Of a stretch of DNA of 64,000 bases, positions 38,840-47,160 are shown one piece after another. Numbering within the stretch: position 1 is the first letter of the stretch; each line of letters opens with the position of its first letter. The DNA is taken from NCBI GenBank assembly GCA_021513715.1, contig CP084167.1:1066571-1130570 (forward strand), written 5' to 3'. Made by a program: the position numbers and the translations under genes. Source of the DNA: Candidatus Heimdallarchaeum endolithica (GTDB lineage: Archaea; Asgardarchaeota; Heimdallarchaeia; Heimdallarchaeales; Heimdallarchaeaceae). Below the pieces are notes generated by a model. The model was not told the origin of the DNA and did not search any database. It saw only the letters and a list, made by a program, of their open reading frames with translations.

Positions 38840-39513
38840 TTTTTTATGTTTAAAAGATAATTTTTTGATAACAAATGAGCAATAAATAAAGGTTTTGGCA
38901 ATTTGTGTTCTGGTTCTAATAACTCAATAACCAAATTTAATGCAGAACTTACAGAAATTTTATTTCCTGGAGAAACAAATATAGGCCTCCATTTTTTTTC
39001 TGGAGGGTAGGAGATTCTATTACCTACAACTTTTCCTTTTATCATAACATCGTCAATAATTAATTCTTTCTTTATTCTACTATTACTATATTCAAACATT
39101 TTCATAGGATTTTTTGCTACTCCAATTACTGGTTTATCTATTAAATATCCCAAAACAGTTGCTGACCCTGCATTTAGTGGGTGAGCTATTCCGTGCCCAT
39201 CCACAACTATTAAATCTGGTTGATTTTCCAGCAAATCTAATATTTCTAAAAAAGCTGGTACTTCTCTTAAAAAGAGATATCCTGAAACATATTCAAATGT
39301 TGGAGTAGTTTCCAGTACTTTTTTTTCTACTATTTTCTTTGTCTTTATTTCATATACAACTGCTGCAGTAAAAGCTTTTTCTTCTTTATAGGCTACATCT
39401 AACCCTGATATTAAATTTAGTTTTTCAAATTCATCATCTATTCTTATCTCTCTTGCTACTTGAATTTGAAGAGCTTTAGCTTCTTTTAAACTATTAGGAA
39501 AAAAAATTTGCAT
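38821..39513 (-). CDS. nfi: Endonuclease V (deoxyinosine-specific)
   Basis: Nicks DNA (and in many lineages RNA) near inosine produced by adenine deamination. About 230 residues with the family motifs: GLDVAY (first catalytic Asp), FEYVSGYLFLREVPA (catalytic Glu and the base-wedge PYVS-like loop), VVDGHGIAHP (second Asp, the most diagnostic motif), and GVAKNP. The start at 39513 (MQIFFPNSL) fits the usual family N-terminus; ATG at 39537 or 39534 would add a few hydrophobic residues. Converges on the radical SAM gene. A 27-residue C-terminal remnant of a second copy is at 11371-11451. Confidence 0.92.
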   Translation of the reverse strand: MQIFFPNSLKEAKALQIQVAREIRIDDEFEKLNLISGLDVAYKEEKAFTAAVVYEIKTKKIVEKKVLETTPTFEYVSGYLFLREVPAFLEILDLLENQPDLIVVDGHGIAHPLNAGSATVLGYLIDKPVIGVAKNPMKMFEYSNSRIKKELIIDDVMIKGKVVGNRISYPPEKKWRPIFVSPGNKISVSSALNLVIELLEPEHKLPKPLFIAHLLSKNYLLNIKNHLHLQ

Positions 39514-39757
39514 AAAAAAGAAAAAAATATTCATCAATAAATATATTGTTCTTTTAGATAAAACTCAGCTTTCAAGAAAACATTCTCAACTATGTATGTA
39601 TTTTAAAACAAATTCTATAAAGATAAAAAATTACCATTAGAAGAGCCCACTCAGACCTTTTCCAACATTTATATATGTTTTATAAACACCTAATATATAT
39701 TACAAGTTATTATTGTATGTTAAAAAATATTATTTAACCAAAATTCAAATGAATAGG

Positions 39758-39793
39758 TTTATAAACATCTTAACAAACATTTTTTTTCGGTGA
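39758..39793 (+). promoter_or_regulatory. Promoter and ribosome binding site of the surface operon
   Basis: TTTATAAA (39758-39765) followed by GGTGA (39789-39793) just before ATG 39798. A second TTTTATAAAC box lies at about 39678-39687, so the operon may have two promoters. The strong elements agree with high expression of the first gene. Confidence 0.55.
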
Positions 39794-39797
39794 TTTT

Positions 39798-40898
39798 ATG
39801 AACACCACAAAAAAAGTTGCATTGTTGTTTGTAACAATATTCGCTACAATGAGTGTAGTGAGTCTGGTTGTATCCGGTGATTACTGGATTACAAAAAACG
39901 AATGGGTAGATCATGGATCAACCCTTGTTGAAACGAAATGGATCGATATCTTTCCTACCTATCAGCAGTTCGTTATTCGACCTGAAGTTGAAGGAACAGC
40001 TTATTCTACTTATGCTACAGCAGTATGGTTTTCCTTAAGTTCAACAGTAACGATTTCAGCAACTGTTTCCTCCTCTTGTGAATACAAAACACCAATCGTC
40101 TCTGCTTCAGCAAAAACTGAAAATGGAGTATCTATATCTGCTTCAGCTGGTATTACGACATCAAAAGAAGTAGGGCAAACAATTGCAATCGCACATACTT
40201 CACCCGATGAAGCCATTTTCTCCGCTAAAACTATAAAGCTAAAGGTTCAAGTCTATGCACATCACTGGTATTTGCACAAATATGGATTGGATTTCTTCCG
40301 AGGGTGGGTAGATCTTGGTATTGATTCATCAAAGACCCCATGCCACAAAGTCCAACTGAGTTACAAGATTTTGGATCTAGATGTAGCAACTTATATTGGA
40401 GTACCTATAGAAAAAGATGATTATATTATTACTACGACTAGACCTATCTATGACATTATTATTGAACCAGATGGTTCTTTGAGAAAAGTAATTGTAGGAT
40501 GGACTACTTACCAAACGTGGTCATATTCTAATGGACCTTATCCGTTTGCAGCAAAAACATACAGGGAAACATATGAATACAACAAAAATATCGCTGAAAC
40601 AACCTATCCTTATGTAGGAGCATATACAGAAAATCTTTATGTAAAAGAGAAAGTATCTACCTTTGCATCATTATCACTTACTGTGACTAGCTCAGTTGAT
40701 CTAGGAGCAGGAATAGGTTCAACTAAAGTATCTGTAAAAATAACTGGTTCAATAAAAGTAGAAGCGGCTGCTGGAGCGTCAACAAGTCAAATGTACGGAT
40801 TTAAACCGGGCTGGTATGATCCAGAAAATGGTGGCCCAACAAAACATCTAAGAGTAAAACAACTAACTTTTGGAAGTTTATGGGTCCAGTTATATTAG
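39798..40898 (+). CDS. Secreted beta-rich protein, first gene of surface operon
   Basis: 366 residues with a classic signal peptide (KKVALLFVTIFATMSVVSLV, cleavage probably near VVSG) and no other membrane helix, so it is released or held by partners. The mature part is rich in Ser, Thr, Val, Ala and aromatic residues (STVTISATVSSS, SLSLTVTSSVDLGAG), typical of extracellular beta structure. Its DNA is visibly less AT-rich than its neighbours, suggesting biased codons for high expression or a different origin. It is followed by a hairpin with a U-tract before the next gene, so it may be made in excess. No family recognised; it could be the main subunit of a surface structure assembled by the downstream proteins. 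Confidence 0.65.
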   Translation: MNTTKKVALLFVTIFATMSVVSLVVSGDYWITKNEWVDHGSTLVETKWIDIFPTYQQFVIRPEVEGTAYSTYATAVWFSLSSTVTISATVSSSCEYKTPIVSASAKTENGVSISASAGITTSKEVGQTIAIAHTSPDEAIFSAKTIKLKVQVYAHHWYLHKYGLDFFRGWVDLGIDSSKTPCHKVQLSYKILDLDVATYIGVPIEKDDYIITTTRPIYDIIIEPDGSLRKVIVGWTTYQTWSYSNGPYPFAAKTYRETYEYNKNIAETTYPYVGAYTENLYVKEKVSTFASLSLTVTSSVDLGAGIGSTKVSVKITGSIKVEAAAGASTSQMYGFKPGWYDPENGGPTKHLRVKQLTFGSLWVQLY

Positions 40899-40906
40899 GG
40901 AAAATT

Positions 40907-40938
40907 GAGGAGTTCAAATTGAACTCCTCTGCCTTTTT
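40907..40938 (+). terminator. Hairpin plus U-tract between first and second genes of the surface operon
   Basis: GAGGAGTTC (40907-40915) pairs perfectly with GAACTCCTC (40921-40929) over a five-base loop, followed by CCTTTTT. This looks like a partial terminator or RNA-stabilising hairpin placed 8 bases after the first stop, giving more of the first message than of the following genes. Confidence 0.65.
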
Positions 40939-40952
40939 CTGGCGGTGATAAT

Positions 40953-42281
40953 ATGAAGTTCAAGTATAAAATCATTTCCGTTCTTGCAATAATAACAATA
41001 AATATAGTTATTATCTCAAATAATATAGATGTTGATGGATCTTTTCTTGAACAACAAGAAAACAGTTTAAGCGATAAAATTGTTTCACAAGAAGAGTGTA
41101 AAAAAGAAGAAAAGACGGTTTTTATTACACAGAGTTTAGCGTATCAACAAATATGCACCAATGTTAGTACTCTGAGTATGTATCAAAATGAAACTAGAGA
41201 TATTTCTCTAATGGTCAAAGACATAAATGAAATTTTAGTTAATGATACCAATATATGGATTTATAGTAATATATCAAAAGAAAGTTATCTTCAAACTGAA
41301 GGTTTGACAGGGTCAAATGGTAATTATACCCTTCATCTAACTTCATCTTATTTATCTGGAATTGTTTCAGGCGTTTATAACATTACGTTTCTATGTTACA
41401 CATATGGTTATGCCAATGCAACAAAGACTATTTTTCTCCACTTAAAATCATATGATGTTACAGCCCCTATCGTTACAATTCTTCAACCTAAACAGAATCA
41501 AGCTATTGGTTCTCGTGACCTTACAGTAGAGTATAAGGTTACAGACGATTTTCAGTTAAGAGAGATTAGCGTTTATATTGATGATATAATTGTAGAGGTT
41601 TTAGGCACTGGAGTAATCACAAATCCTGAAAATCAGTGGGGAAATGCAACTTATATCTTGCGTACAACAGAAGTATCTATTCCAAAAGAAATTGAAGGAA
41701 CTGTTGAATTAAAGGTTATAGCGATAGATTTTGATTTTCATTCAAGTGAAAAATCAGCAAATATAATTGTGGATACAAAAGCGCCAACTATTGAAATTCT
41801 TAAACCAACTGATGAAGCAACAGTAAAAAGTAAATCTTTCACTCTATCTTGGTTCGCAGAAGATAATTATGGTATAGATATATTTAAGATCTTCGTGGAA
41901 GAAAAATTGGTTTTGGCAGTAAAAACGTATTCTGCACAAATTACACTAGATTACAATGAGAGTATTTACTATTATGATATAGAGGTTTATGCTTACGACA
42001 ATGTAGGAAACTTCGATTTAGATCATATAAGAGTCCACGTAGAGTTAGAAAATAACTTTACTCCTTCAACTTCATCAGGCAGAATAAATTCTTGGCAAAT
42101 TGTTCTATTAGGTAGTTTTACAGTTGTTGCAGGATACAAACTAGTTACTTTTATTAAAAAAGAAGATCAAAAGAATTCTACAAAGAAAAAGAGAAAAACT
42201 AGCCGAAGAAAAGGGAATTCTTCTAAAATAAATAAGAAAGCAAAACAAATTGTAAAAACAAAGATAAATCGACTTAAGTGA
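40953..42281 (+). CDS. Membrane-anchored Ig-like surface protein with basic cytoplasmic tail
   Basis: 442 residues: signal peptide/anchor (IISVLAIITINIVIISNNI), extracellular beta-sandwich modules with DVTAPIVTILQPKQNQAIGS and DTKAPTIEILKPTDEATVKS, both typical openings of archaeal Ig-like repeats, one membrane helix near residue 380-400 (WQIVLLGSFTVVAGYKLV) and a tail of about 40 residues dominated by Lys/Arg. The modules resemble those of the giant protein at 17566-29943. The basic tail, shared with the next two proteins, could contact a cytoplasmic partner or DNA/acidic proteins. ATG follows GGTGATAAT. Confidence 0.7.
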   Translation: MKFKYKIISVLAIITINIVIISNNIDVDGSFLEQQENSLSDKIVSQEECKKEEKTVFITQSLAYQQICTNVSTLSMYQNETRDISLMVKDINEILVNDTNIWIYSNISKESYLQTEGLTGSNGNYTLHLTSSYLSGIVSGVYNITFLCYTYGYANATKTIFLHLKSYDVTAPIVTILQPKQNQAIGSRDLTVEYKVTDDFQLREISVYIDDIIVEVLGTGVITNPENQWGNATYILRTTEVSIPKEIEGTVELKVIAIDFDFHSSEKSANIIVDTKAPTIEILKPTDEATVKSKSFTLSWFAEDNYGIDIFKIFVEEKLVLAVKTYSAQITLDYNESIYYYDIEVYAYDNVGNFDLDHIRVHVELENNFTPSTSSGRINSWQIVLLGSFTVVAGYKLVTFIKKEDQKNSTKKKRKTSRRKGNSSKINKKAKQIVKTKINRLK

Positions 42282-42309
42282 TTGAGTAAATAAATAAGGT
42301 GAAGAAGAA

Positions 42310-43290
42310 ATGAAAAAAAGAAAAGGATGGATACTGTTGTTCCTAACTTTTATAGTTCTTTCTTCTTCACTTCAGATTCACAATAACCTTCTCTTTGCTG
42401 ATAATACAAGAAAAAAGGATTATGTGGAAATAATAGATCAAATAGTTGGAAATCTTTTTTCTTCTGAACCACTAAATGTGATAAGGTTAGGCGATTCAGT
42501 TATTATCTCTGTCAACAACCCTATGGTGTTTTTTAATTTCGATTATGATTCTGACTGGATATATGTTCCACCAGGAAAAGAACATTTCTTCGAGGTTCGC
42601 TCTCTATTCTGTGCATATGTTAAGTTGATTAATGCAGAGGTCGTTTCTATCTCTTATCCACCTATTATTATACCTGATGAACACGTAACTCTCGTTCCTA
42701 AAGAGATAATAGAGATGTTTGACAATCCAGTAAATGATAGTGTATGGAAATTTGATGCTCCTCCATATTATGAAGATTCTTCAATTTGGGGAGAAACAAC
42801 TGCGGATGAAATTTACCAAATAAACAAAACGACTATAAAACTCTTATGTACGGCTAAAGAATCTGATGATGATAGGATTACGATTCATATACGAGTGACT
42901 GAACATCCAGCATTTATGACCATAACATTACTCCCTGATGAGAATGGAGTTATGTCTACCATACCTTACTTTTCAGTGGGGGCAGAAAGAGCTAAATATT
43001 CGTCAGGAGAGAGAATACCCTTAACAACAGATGAAATGGGTGTTTCTCCAGGAATAGTACAAGGAGAGAATTTTCAACCAGAATTTTTAGATTACTTTTT
43101 TGAGTCACCTTTACCTACTGCCTATGAAATTGCGCTTCCAGTATCGGTGGCTCTAGCTTTACCTGTACCATTGTTTTACTATTTGAAAAATAAAAATGTT
43201 AAGCTGAATACTAATGTCCAAAAGCGTGTTAAGCATAAAAAAGAAAAAAATGACATGCTTAAAGCATCAATTCTGAAAAATAAAAGGTGA
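42310..43290 (+). CDS. Membrane-anchored surface protein with basic tail
   Basis: 326 residues. Signal peptide (WILLFLTFIVLSSSLQI), an extracellular domain of about 240 residues with many aromatic and Pro residues (PYYEDSSIWGE, FDYDSDWIYVPPGKEHFFEV), one membrane helix (ALPVSVALALPVPLFYYL) and a Lys-rich tail of about 40 residues. No known family. ATG follows GGTGA after an 18-base-range gap from the previous gene. Same architecture as the genes on both sides, so it likely belongs to one membrane complex. Confidence 0.65.
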   Translation: MKKRKGWILLFLTFIVLSSSLQIHNNLLFADNTRKKDYVEIIDQIVGNLFSSEPLNVIRLGDSVIISVNNPMVFFNFDYDSDWIYVPPGKEHFFEVRSLFCAYVKLINAEVVSISYPPIIIPDEHVTLVPKEIIEMFDNPVNDSVWKFDAPPYYEDSSIWGETTADEIYQINKTTIKLLCTAKESDDDRITIHIRVTEHPAFMTITLLPDENGVMSTIPYFSVGAERAKYSSGERIPLTTDEMGVSPGIVQGENFQPEFLDYFFESPLPTAYEIALPVSVALALPVPLFYYLKNKNVKLNTNVQKRVKHKKEKNDMLKASILKNKR

Positions 43291-43295
43291 AAAAT

Positions 43296-44378
43296 ATGTC
43301 AATAGGAAAAAAACAAACAAAATTACTAAATGTAGTAATAATTTCTCTGTTTTTGTTTACATTAATTGGACAATTCGCTGAAAGCTACACAAATGTAGAA
43401 CTAAACACCACATTGCAAAAACAGATAGACGAAAAAACAGGAAAGAATGATCTGTCAACTGAGAAAAACTATCCACCAAAGCAAGAAAATACAGGAACAT
43501 ATATTAGTTTTGGCGAGAATGTTGATAATTCTACAGTAAAACAGCATATTGATGCAAATACAATGCTTCTAAATCTCACAATAGAAATAAAAGATGAGAA
43601 TTATTTAAAGAATGTAAGCATATTTTATAACAACAATCCTTTTGTTATAATTGGGGAGGGGTTGATAAGTATTGATAACGAAGAAATGTTTAGGAATAAC
43701 ACATTTTTCAGGTATAATGCTAGTTTTAATTTGCTCTATGAGGAGTTAGAGAGTGAAGGATTTTACAACATTACAGCACAAATGTTTAACGGAGAAGATA
43801 AGGTAATAACAAAAAAATTGCTATTTACTTTACTTCTACCAAGTATTTCAATTGTTGAGCCTAGTGATTTTTCTCAAGTTGAAAAATCGTTTAATTTAGA
43901 ATGGTCAGTTACTCACACAGAAATAATAAATCACTTTTCAATCTTTATCGACAATGAGTATTACAAAAACGTTACAGAAACAAATACAGTATTAACGCTT
44001 CCTGTAAATGAAGAAGAAGTGCATTTAGATGAAAAATATTATTATTTTACTTTACTGGTGAAAGCTTTTACAATAGACGATTTTTTCAATTATACAACAA
44101 TAGTTGTTGTTTATATTTCTCCTGCGAGTGAGTCAACAAATAACCCTATAGAAATAAGCCCATGGTTTTATGTAGCTGTAACCTTCATAGGTATTGGAAT
44201 TATTGGATCTTTAGGTTATCTCACTTTTAAATGGATAAAAAAACGTCCTCCTTCTGATAAAACGAGAGAAAAAGTCAAACATCTATCTTCTTCACAAAAC
44301 AAGAAGAAAGAAAAAAATGAAAACATGAAAAAAGAAGCGAAAAAGATAGTGGCAGACTTAAGAAAGAAGGATAGGTGA
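43296..44378 (+). CDS. Membrane-anchored Ig-like surface protein with basic tail
   Basis: 360 residues from ATG 43296; the GTG at 43287 is part of the GGTGAAAA binding site. Signal peptide (VVIISLFLFTLIGQFAESY), two beta-sandwich-like modules (second opens LPSISIVEPSDFSQVEKS), one membrane helix (FYVAVTFIGIGIIGSLGYL) and a Lys/Arg-rich cytoplasmic tail of about 50 residues. Overlapping spacing with both neighbours (5 bases to the next start) shows a tight operon. Third member with the same outside/helix/basic-tail plan. Confidence 0.68.
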   Translation: MSIGKKQTKLLNVVIISLFLFTLIGQFAESYTNVELNTTLQKQIDEKTGKNDLSTEKNYPPKQENTGTYISFGENVDNSTVKQHIDANTMLLNLTIEIKDENYLKNVSIFYNNNPFVIIGEGLISIDNEEMFRNNTFFRYNASFNLLYEELESEGFYNITAQMFNGEDKVITKKLLFTLLLPSISIVEPSDFSQVEKSFNLEWSVTHTEIINHFSIFIDNEYYKNVTETNTVLTLPVNEEEVHLDEKYYYFTLLVKAFTIDDFFNYTTIVVVYISPASESTNNPIEISPWFYVAVTFIGIGIIGSLGYLTFKWIKKRPPSDKTREKVKHLSSSQNKKKEKNENMKKEAKKIVADLRKKDR

Positions 44379-44382
44379 AAAA

Positions 44383-47160
44383 ATGGCTAAAAAGTTAATT
44401 TCTCAAAAAAAGATATTTAATAAAATTATTGTTATAGTATTCTTTCTAAGCTTTTTTACTCTTCCAGTTTTTTTCACTTTTTCAACTTCTTTCCCTTCTA
44501 TTCAAACTGAAAATGCATACTATGTGAACAAAACTAAGCCAAATAGTCACAATTTAGCCCTAAAAAAAGAATCAAATAGTAATGTTTCTAGTGCTAGAAT
44601 AGACACAGAATTTATTATAAAATCCTCACATATTGAGGATTTACACGAAATAAGTGCGTTAGGTCAAAATGTAAAAATTGCTATTCTTAGCACGGGATTA
44701 TCAAATCATTCAATTTACTATAATCAAACATTATTAGATTTCAATGCAATTGATAATTCTACTGAACCTATAGATAATATAGGTATCGGGACACTTCTAA
44801 CAGAGTTTCTACTGAACGAGTACTCAGGAATAAGCCCAAAAAGTTCTATTATGAATATTAAAGTAATGGATGAAACTACAACACCAGAATGGATCTCTTT
44901 AGGAATAAATAAAGCGATAGAAAAAAAAGCAGATATCATCCTTTTAGGAGTTACTACAGTAGGAGCACCAAACGATATTGTATCACAAGCGATAAAAGAA
45001 GCAGAAGAAAATAATATTTTAGTTTTCCTGCCTAGTGGGGATTTTGGTCCAAGTTTTGGTTCACTGGGAATAGGCGCTGTTAGTGAATATGGTCTTGTCG
45101 TAGGTTCAGCTGGGCATAAAACTTGGATGCTACGAGATGTTTACTCTTATAGCGAATATACCGTCTCTGCTTTTTCGGGGAGAGGCCCGACTCCGAAAGG
45201 ATATCCTTCTCCTCACCTCATATCTATAGGAGAGAATATTGCCATCCCTGCTTTGTCTATATTGAACAATTCCAACGTTACTTTTGTTCAAAAAGAAAAA
45301 TATTCTAGTACACTATTATCTGCTGCAACAGTAGCAGGAGGAGTAGCTTGTTCTTTATCTTACCTTTTCAATATGAGTTTCTCTAGTGTTCCTATTTCTT
45401 TGGTAAAAACTGCACTAATTGGTACTAGTATTCCAATTAACAAAGGATTTAGTGTTTTTGAACAAGGAAATGGATATGTGAATATCTATGATTGTACGTT
45501 AATGATGAAAGATGCACTAGAGAATTCAAAAGTCGTGGAAACTGTTTTTCCTCACACAATTGTAGGAGAACCGTATATTTTCTATAACAAAACCTCGAAT
45601 ACTTACTTTTCATTTATACATCAGTCAGTTCCGTTAAATGTAATCCATTTCTGTTATAATCCATTATATGAGAAAATATCCCTTAGTTACTCGAACTATG
45701 AAATGGAAAGCGAAAATGTTTACTCTGCAATTTTTAAAATACAAACAACCTCCTTTTCAGGTTCAGTTCTTTATTCCTTAAACTATAGTTTTTCGCCTTA
45801 TTTCAATAAACAGTTTACGATTCGTATATCTAGTTCCTCTACTGATGTCGAAATATCGTTAGAGTTGAAAGTTCCTCAAAAAACAGTGAGTTTTGATACA
45901 AAAAACGATATGGATGGTTACTATTTTGGAGATACTCCTTACCAAAATTATTGGACACTTACAAAACTTTTTGCAGAGAATCAAATAATGGTTAAAACAA
46001 TTAGTGACTTTGATGATTTGCACACAGACCTGCTCATTCTAGCAGATATTGAACAGCATCTAAGTACAACACAGTTATCTCAAGTTTCAGAATACATGCA
46101 AGAAGGAGGAACAACCCTTTTCATCGCCAACAATTTAGAATTTCAGCAATATGCTATTAATCAGACATTTTTTAGGTTCAATGAAACAAATAAAGATAAT
46201 TTAGCTGCACTCACATCGTGCACTCTTGTTCCTGAAAACACTGTAAATAAAACGGAAGTCATCCCCAGTCTCACAAATTTAATGTCTGCTAATTTATTCT
46301 GGTTTATAAATCCACTTATTGTTGAACGGTCCTTTGTAAATGAACAATTTTTTAACCAATCAACCATTATTTTTGATCAAATTATTTCTTCAGGATTGGA
46401 CATTTCAGTAGATCTGAATAATGCTAACATCACGTCGCTCATAGGTATGGATTGGATTCATGGACGAGGAGTTAAACTAGCAGTTGAAAATATTGGAAAA
46501 GGAAAAATAATCATTTCTTCTACAGACAGCTTTTTTTCAGTTTATGGAGAATACTTTTCTGAAAATCTCCTCTCCTCATTTGATAAATCCTTTTTAGACT
46601 CTTATATTTTATCATTACTTTTTACAAAAAAGTTAGATGTAGAGATAAATATTCTTAACAAAATAACTCTAGTTGGTAGTTCATTATTCTGTAAAGTAAA
46701 AATCAATTCACCAGGAGTCGACGTTGCAGGGGTTAATGCTGAGCTGATTGCCACATTTGTTGAAATTAATAGAACATATTCTGCAAAGAAGTTTGAGACA
46801 AAAAAGAATCTTCTTTTTTCTCTACCCATTCCATTCTTTTATCAAGGAAAAATAAAGTTTGAACTTATTGTTTCCACAGAAGGAGCTGGAAGCTTATATT
46901 GCACGTTCAATATGGAAATATCACCTAGTCCGCTAGGTTATGATATTATAGCTGTCGTACTTCTTCTAGTTATTATAATTGGTAGTTCACTCCTTAAGAT
47001 TACTTACATAAAACAAATTGTAAGTTATTCAAAAATAAAGAGACAGAAGAAGAAAAAGTATTGCCCCACTTGTAAACTACCTCTGAAAGAAGACATGTGT
47101 CATTTTTGTAATTATAGGGGAAAAAAAGCAAAAATAAAGGAAGGAGAAAAAAATGAGTGA
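44383..47160 (+). CDS. Subtilisin-fold membrane protein with lost active site and cytoplasmic zinc ribbon
   Basis: 925 residues. Signal peptide (IIVIVFFLSFFTLPVFF); residues about 85-350 align with the S8 subtilase fold (VKIAILSTGLSNHS, VFLPSGDFGP, VSAFSGRGPTPKG, STLLSAATVAGGVA). The catalytic positions differ: Asp is Ser103, His falls at Ile135 (GIGT for GHGT), Ser is Leu311 (STLLSAA for GTSMAAP), and the oxyanion Asn is Asp220. A GATase-like or Rossmann-like segment follows (YYFGDTPYQNYWTLTKLF, TDLLILADIEQ), then a beta domain, one membrane helix (IIAVVLLLVIIIGSSLL) and a zinc ribbon (CPTCKLPLKEDMCHFC). Probably a peptide-binding or scaffold pseudoprotease. Its stop overlaps the next start by 8 bases. 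Confidence 0.78.
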   Translation: MAKKLISQKKIFNKIIVIVFFLSFFTLPVFFTFSTSFPSIQTENAYYVNKTKPNSHNLALKKESNSNVSSARIDTEFIIKSSHIEDLHEISALGQNVKIAILSTGLSNHSIYYNQTLLDFNAIDNSTEPIDNIGIGTLLTEFLLNEYSGISPKSSIMNIKVMDETTTPEWISLGINKAIEKKADIILLGVTTVGAPNDIVSQAIKEAEENNILVFLPSGDFGPSFGSLGIGAVSEYGLVVGSAGHKTWMLRDVYSYSEYTVSAFSGRGPTPKGYPSPHLISIGENIAIPALSILNNSNVTFVQKEKYSSTLLSAATVAGGVACSLSYLFNMSFSSVPISLVKTALIGTSIPINKGFSVFEQGNGYVNIYDCTLMMKDALENSKVVETVFPHTIVGEPYIFYNKTSNTYFSFIHQSVPLNVIHFCYNPLYEKISLSYSNYEMESENVYSAIFKIQTTSFSGSVLYSLNYSFSPYFNKQFTIRISSSSTDVEISLELKVPQKTVSFDTKNDMDGYYFGDTPYQNYWTLTKLFAENQIMVKTISDFDDLHTDLLILADIEQHLSTTQLSQVSEYMQEGGTTLFIANNLEFQQYAINQTFFRFNETNKDNLAALTSCTLVPENTVNKTEVIPSLTNLMSANLFWFINPLIVERSFVNEQFFNQSTIIFDQIISSGLDISVDLNNANITSLIGMDWIHGRGVKLAVENIGKGKIIISSTDSFFSVYGEYFSENLLSSFDKSFLDSYILSLLFTKKLDVEINILNKITLVGSSLFCKVKINSPGVDVAGVNAELIATFVEINRTYSAKKFETKKNLLFSLPIPFFYQGKIKFELIVSTEGAGSLYCTFNMEISPSPLGYDIIAVVLLLVIIIGSSLLKITYIKQIVSYSKIKRQKKKKYCPTCKLPLKEDMCHFCNYRGKKAKIKEGEKNE

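Noticed and set aside
44383..47160. Active subtilisin-like protease
   Set aside because: None of DTG, GHGTH or GTSMA is preserved; the fold is recognisable but the triad is replaced.
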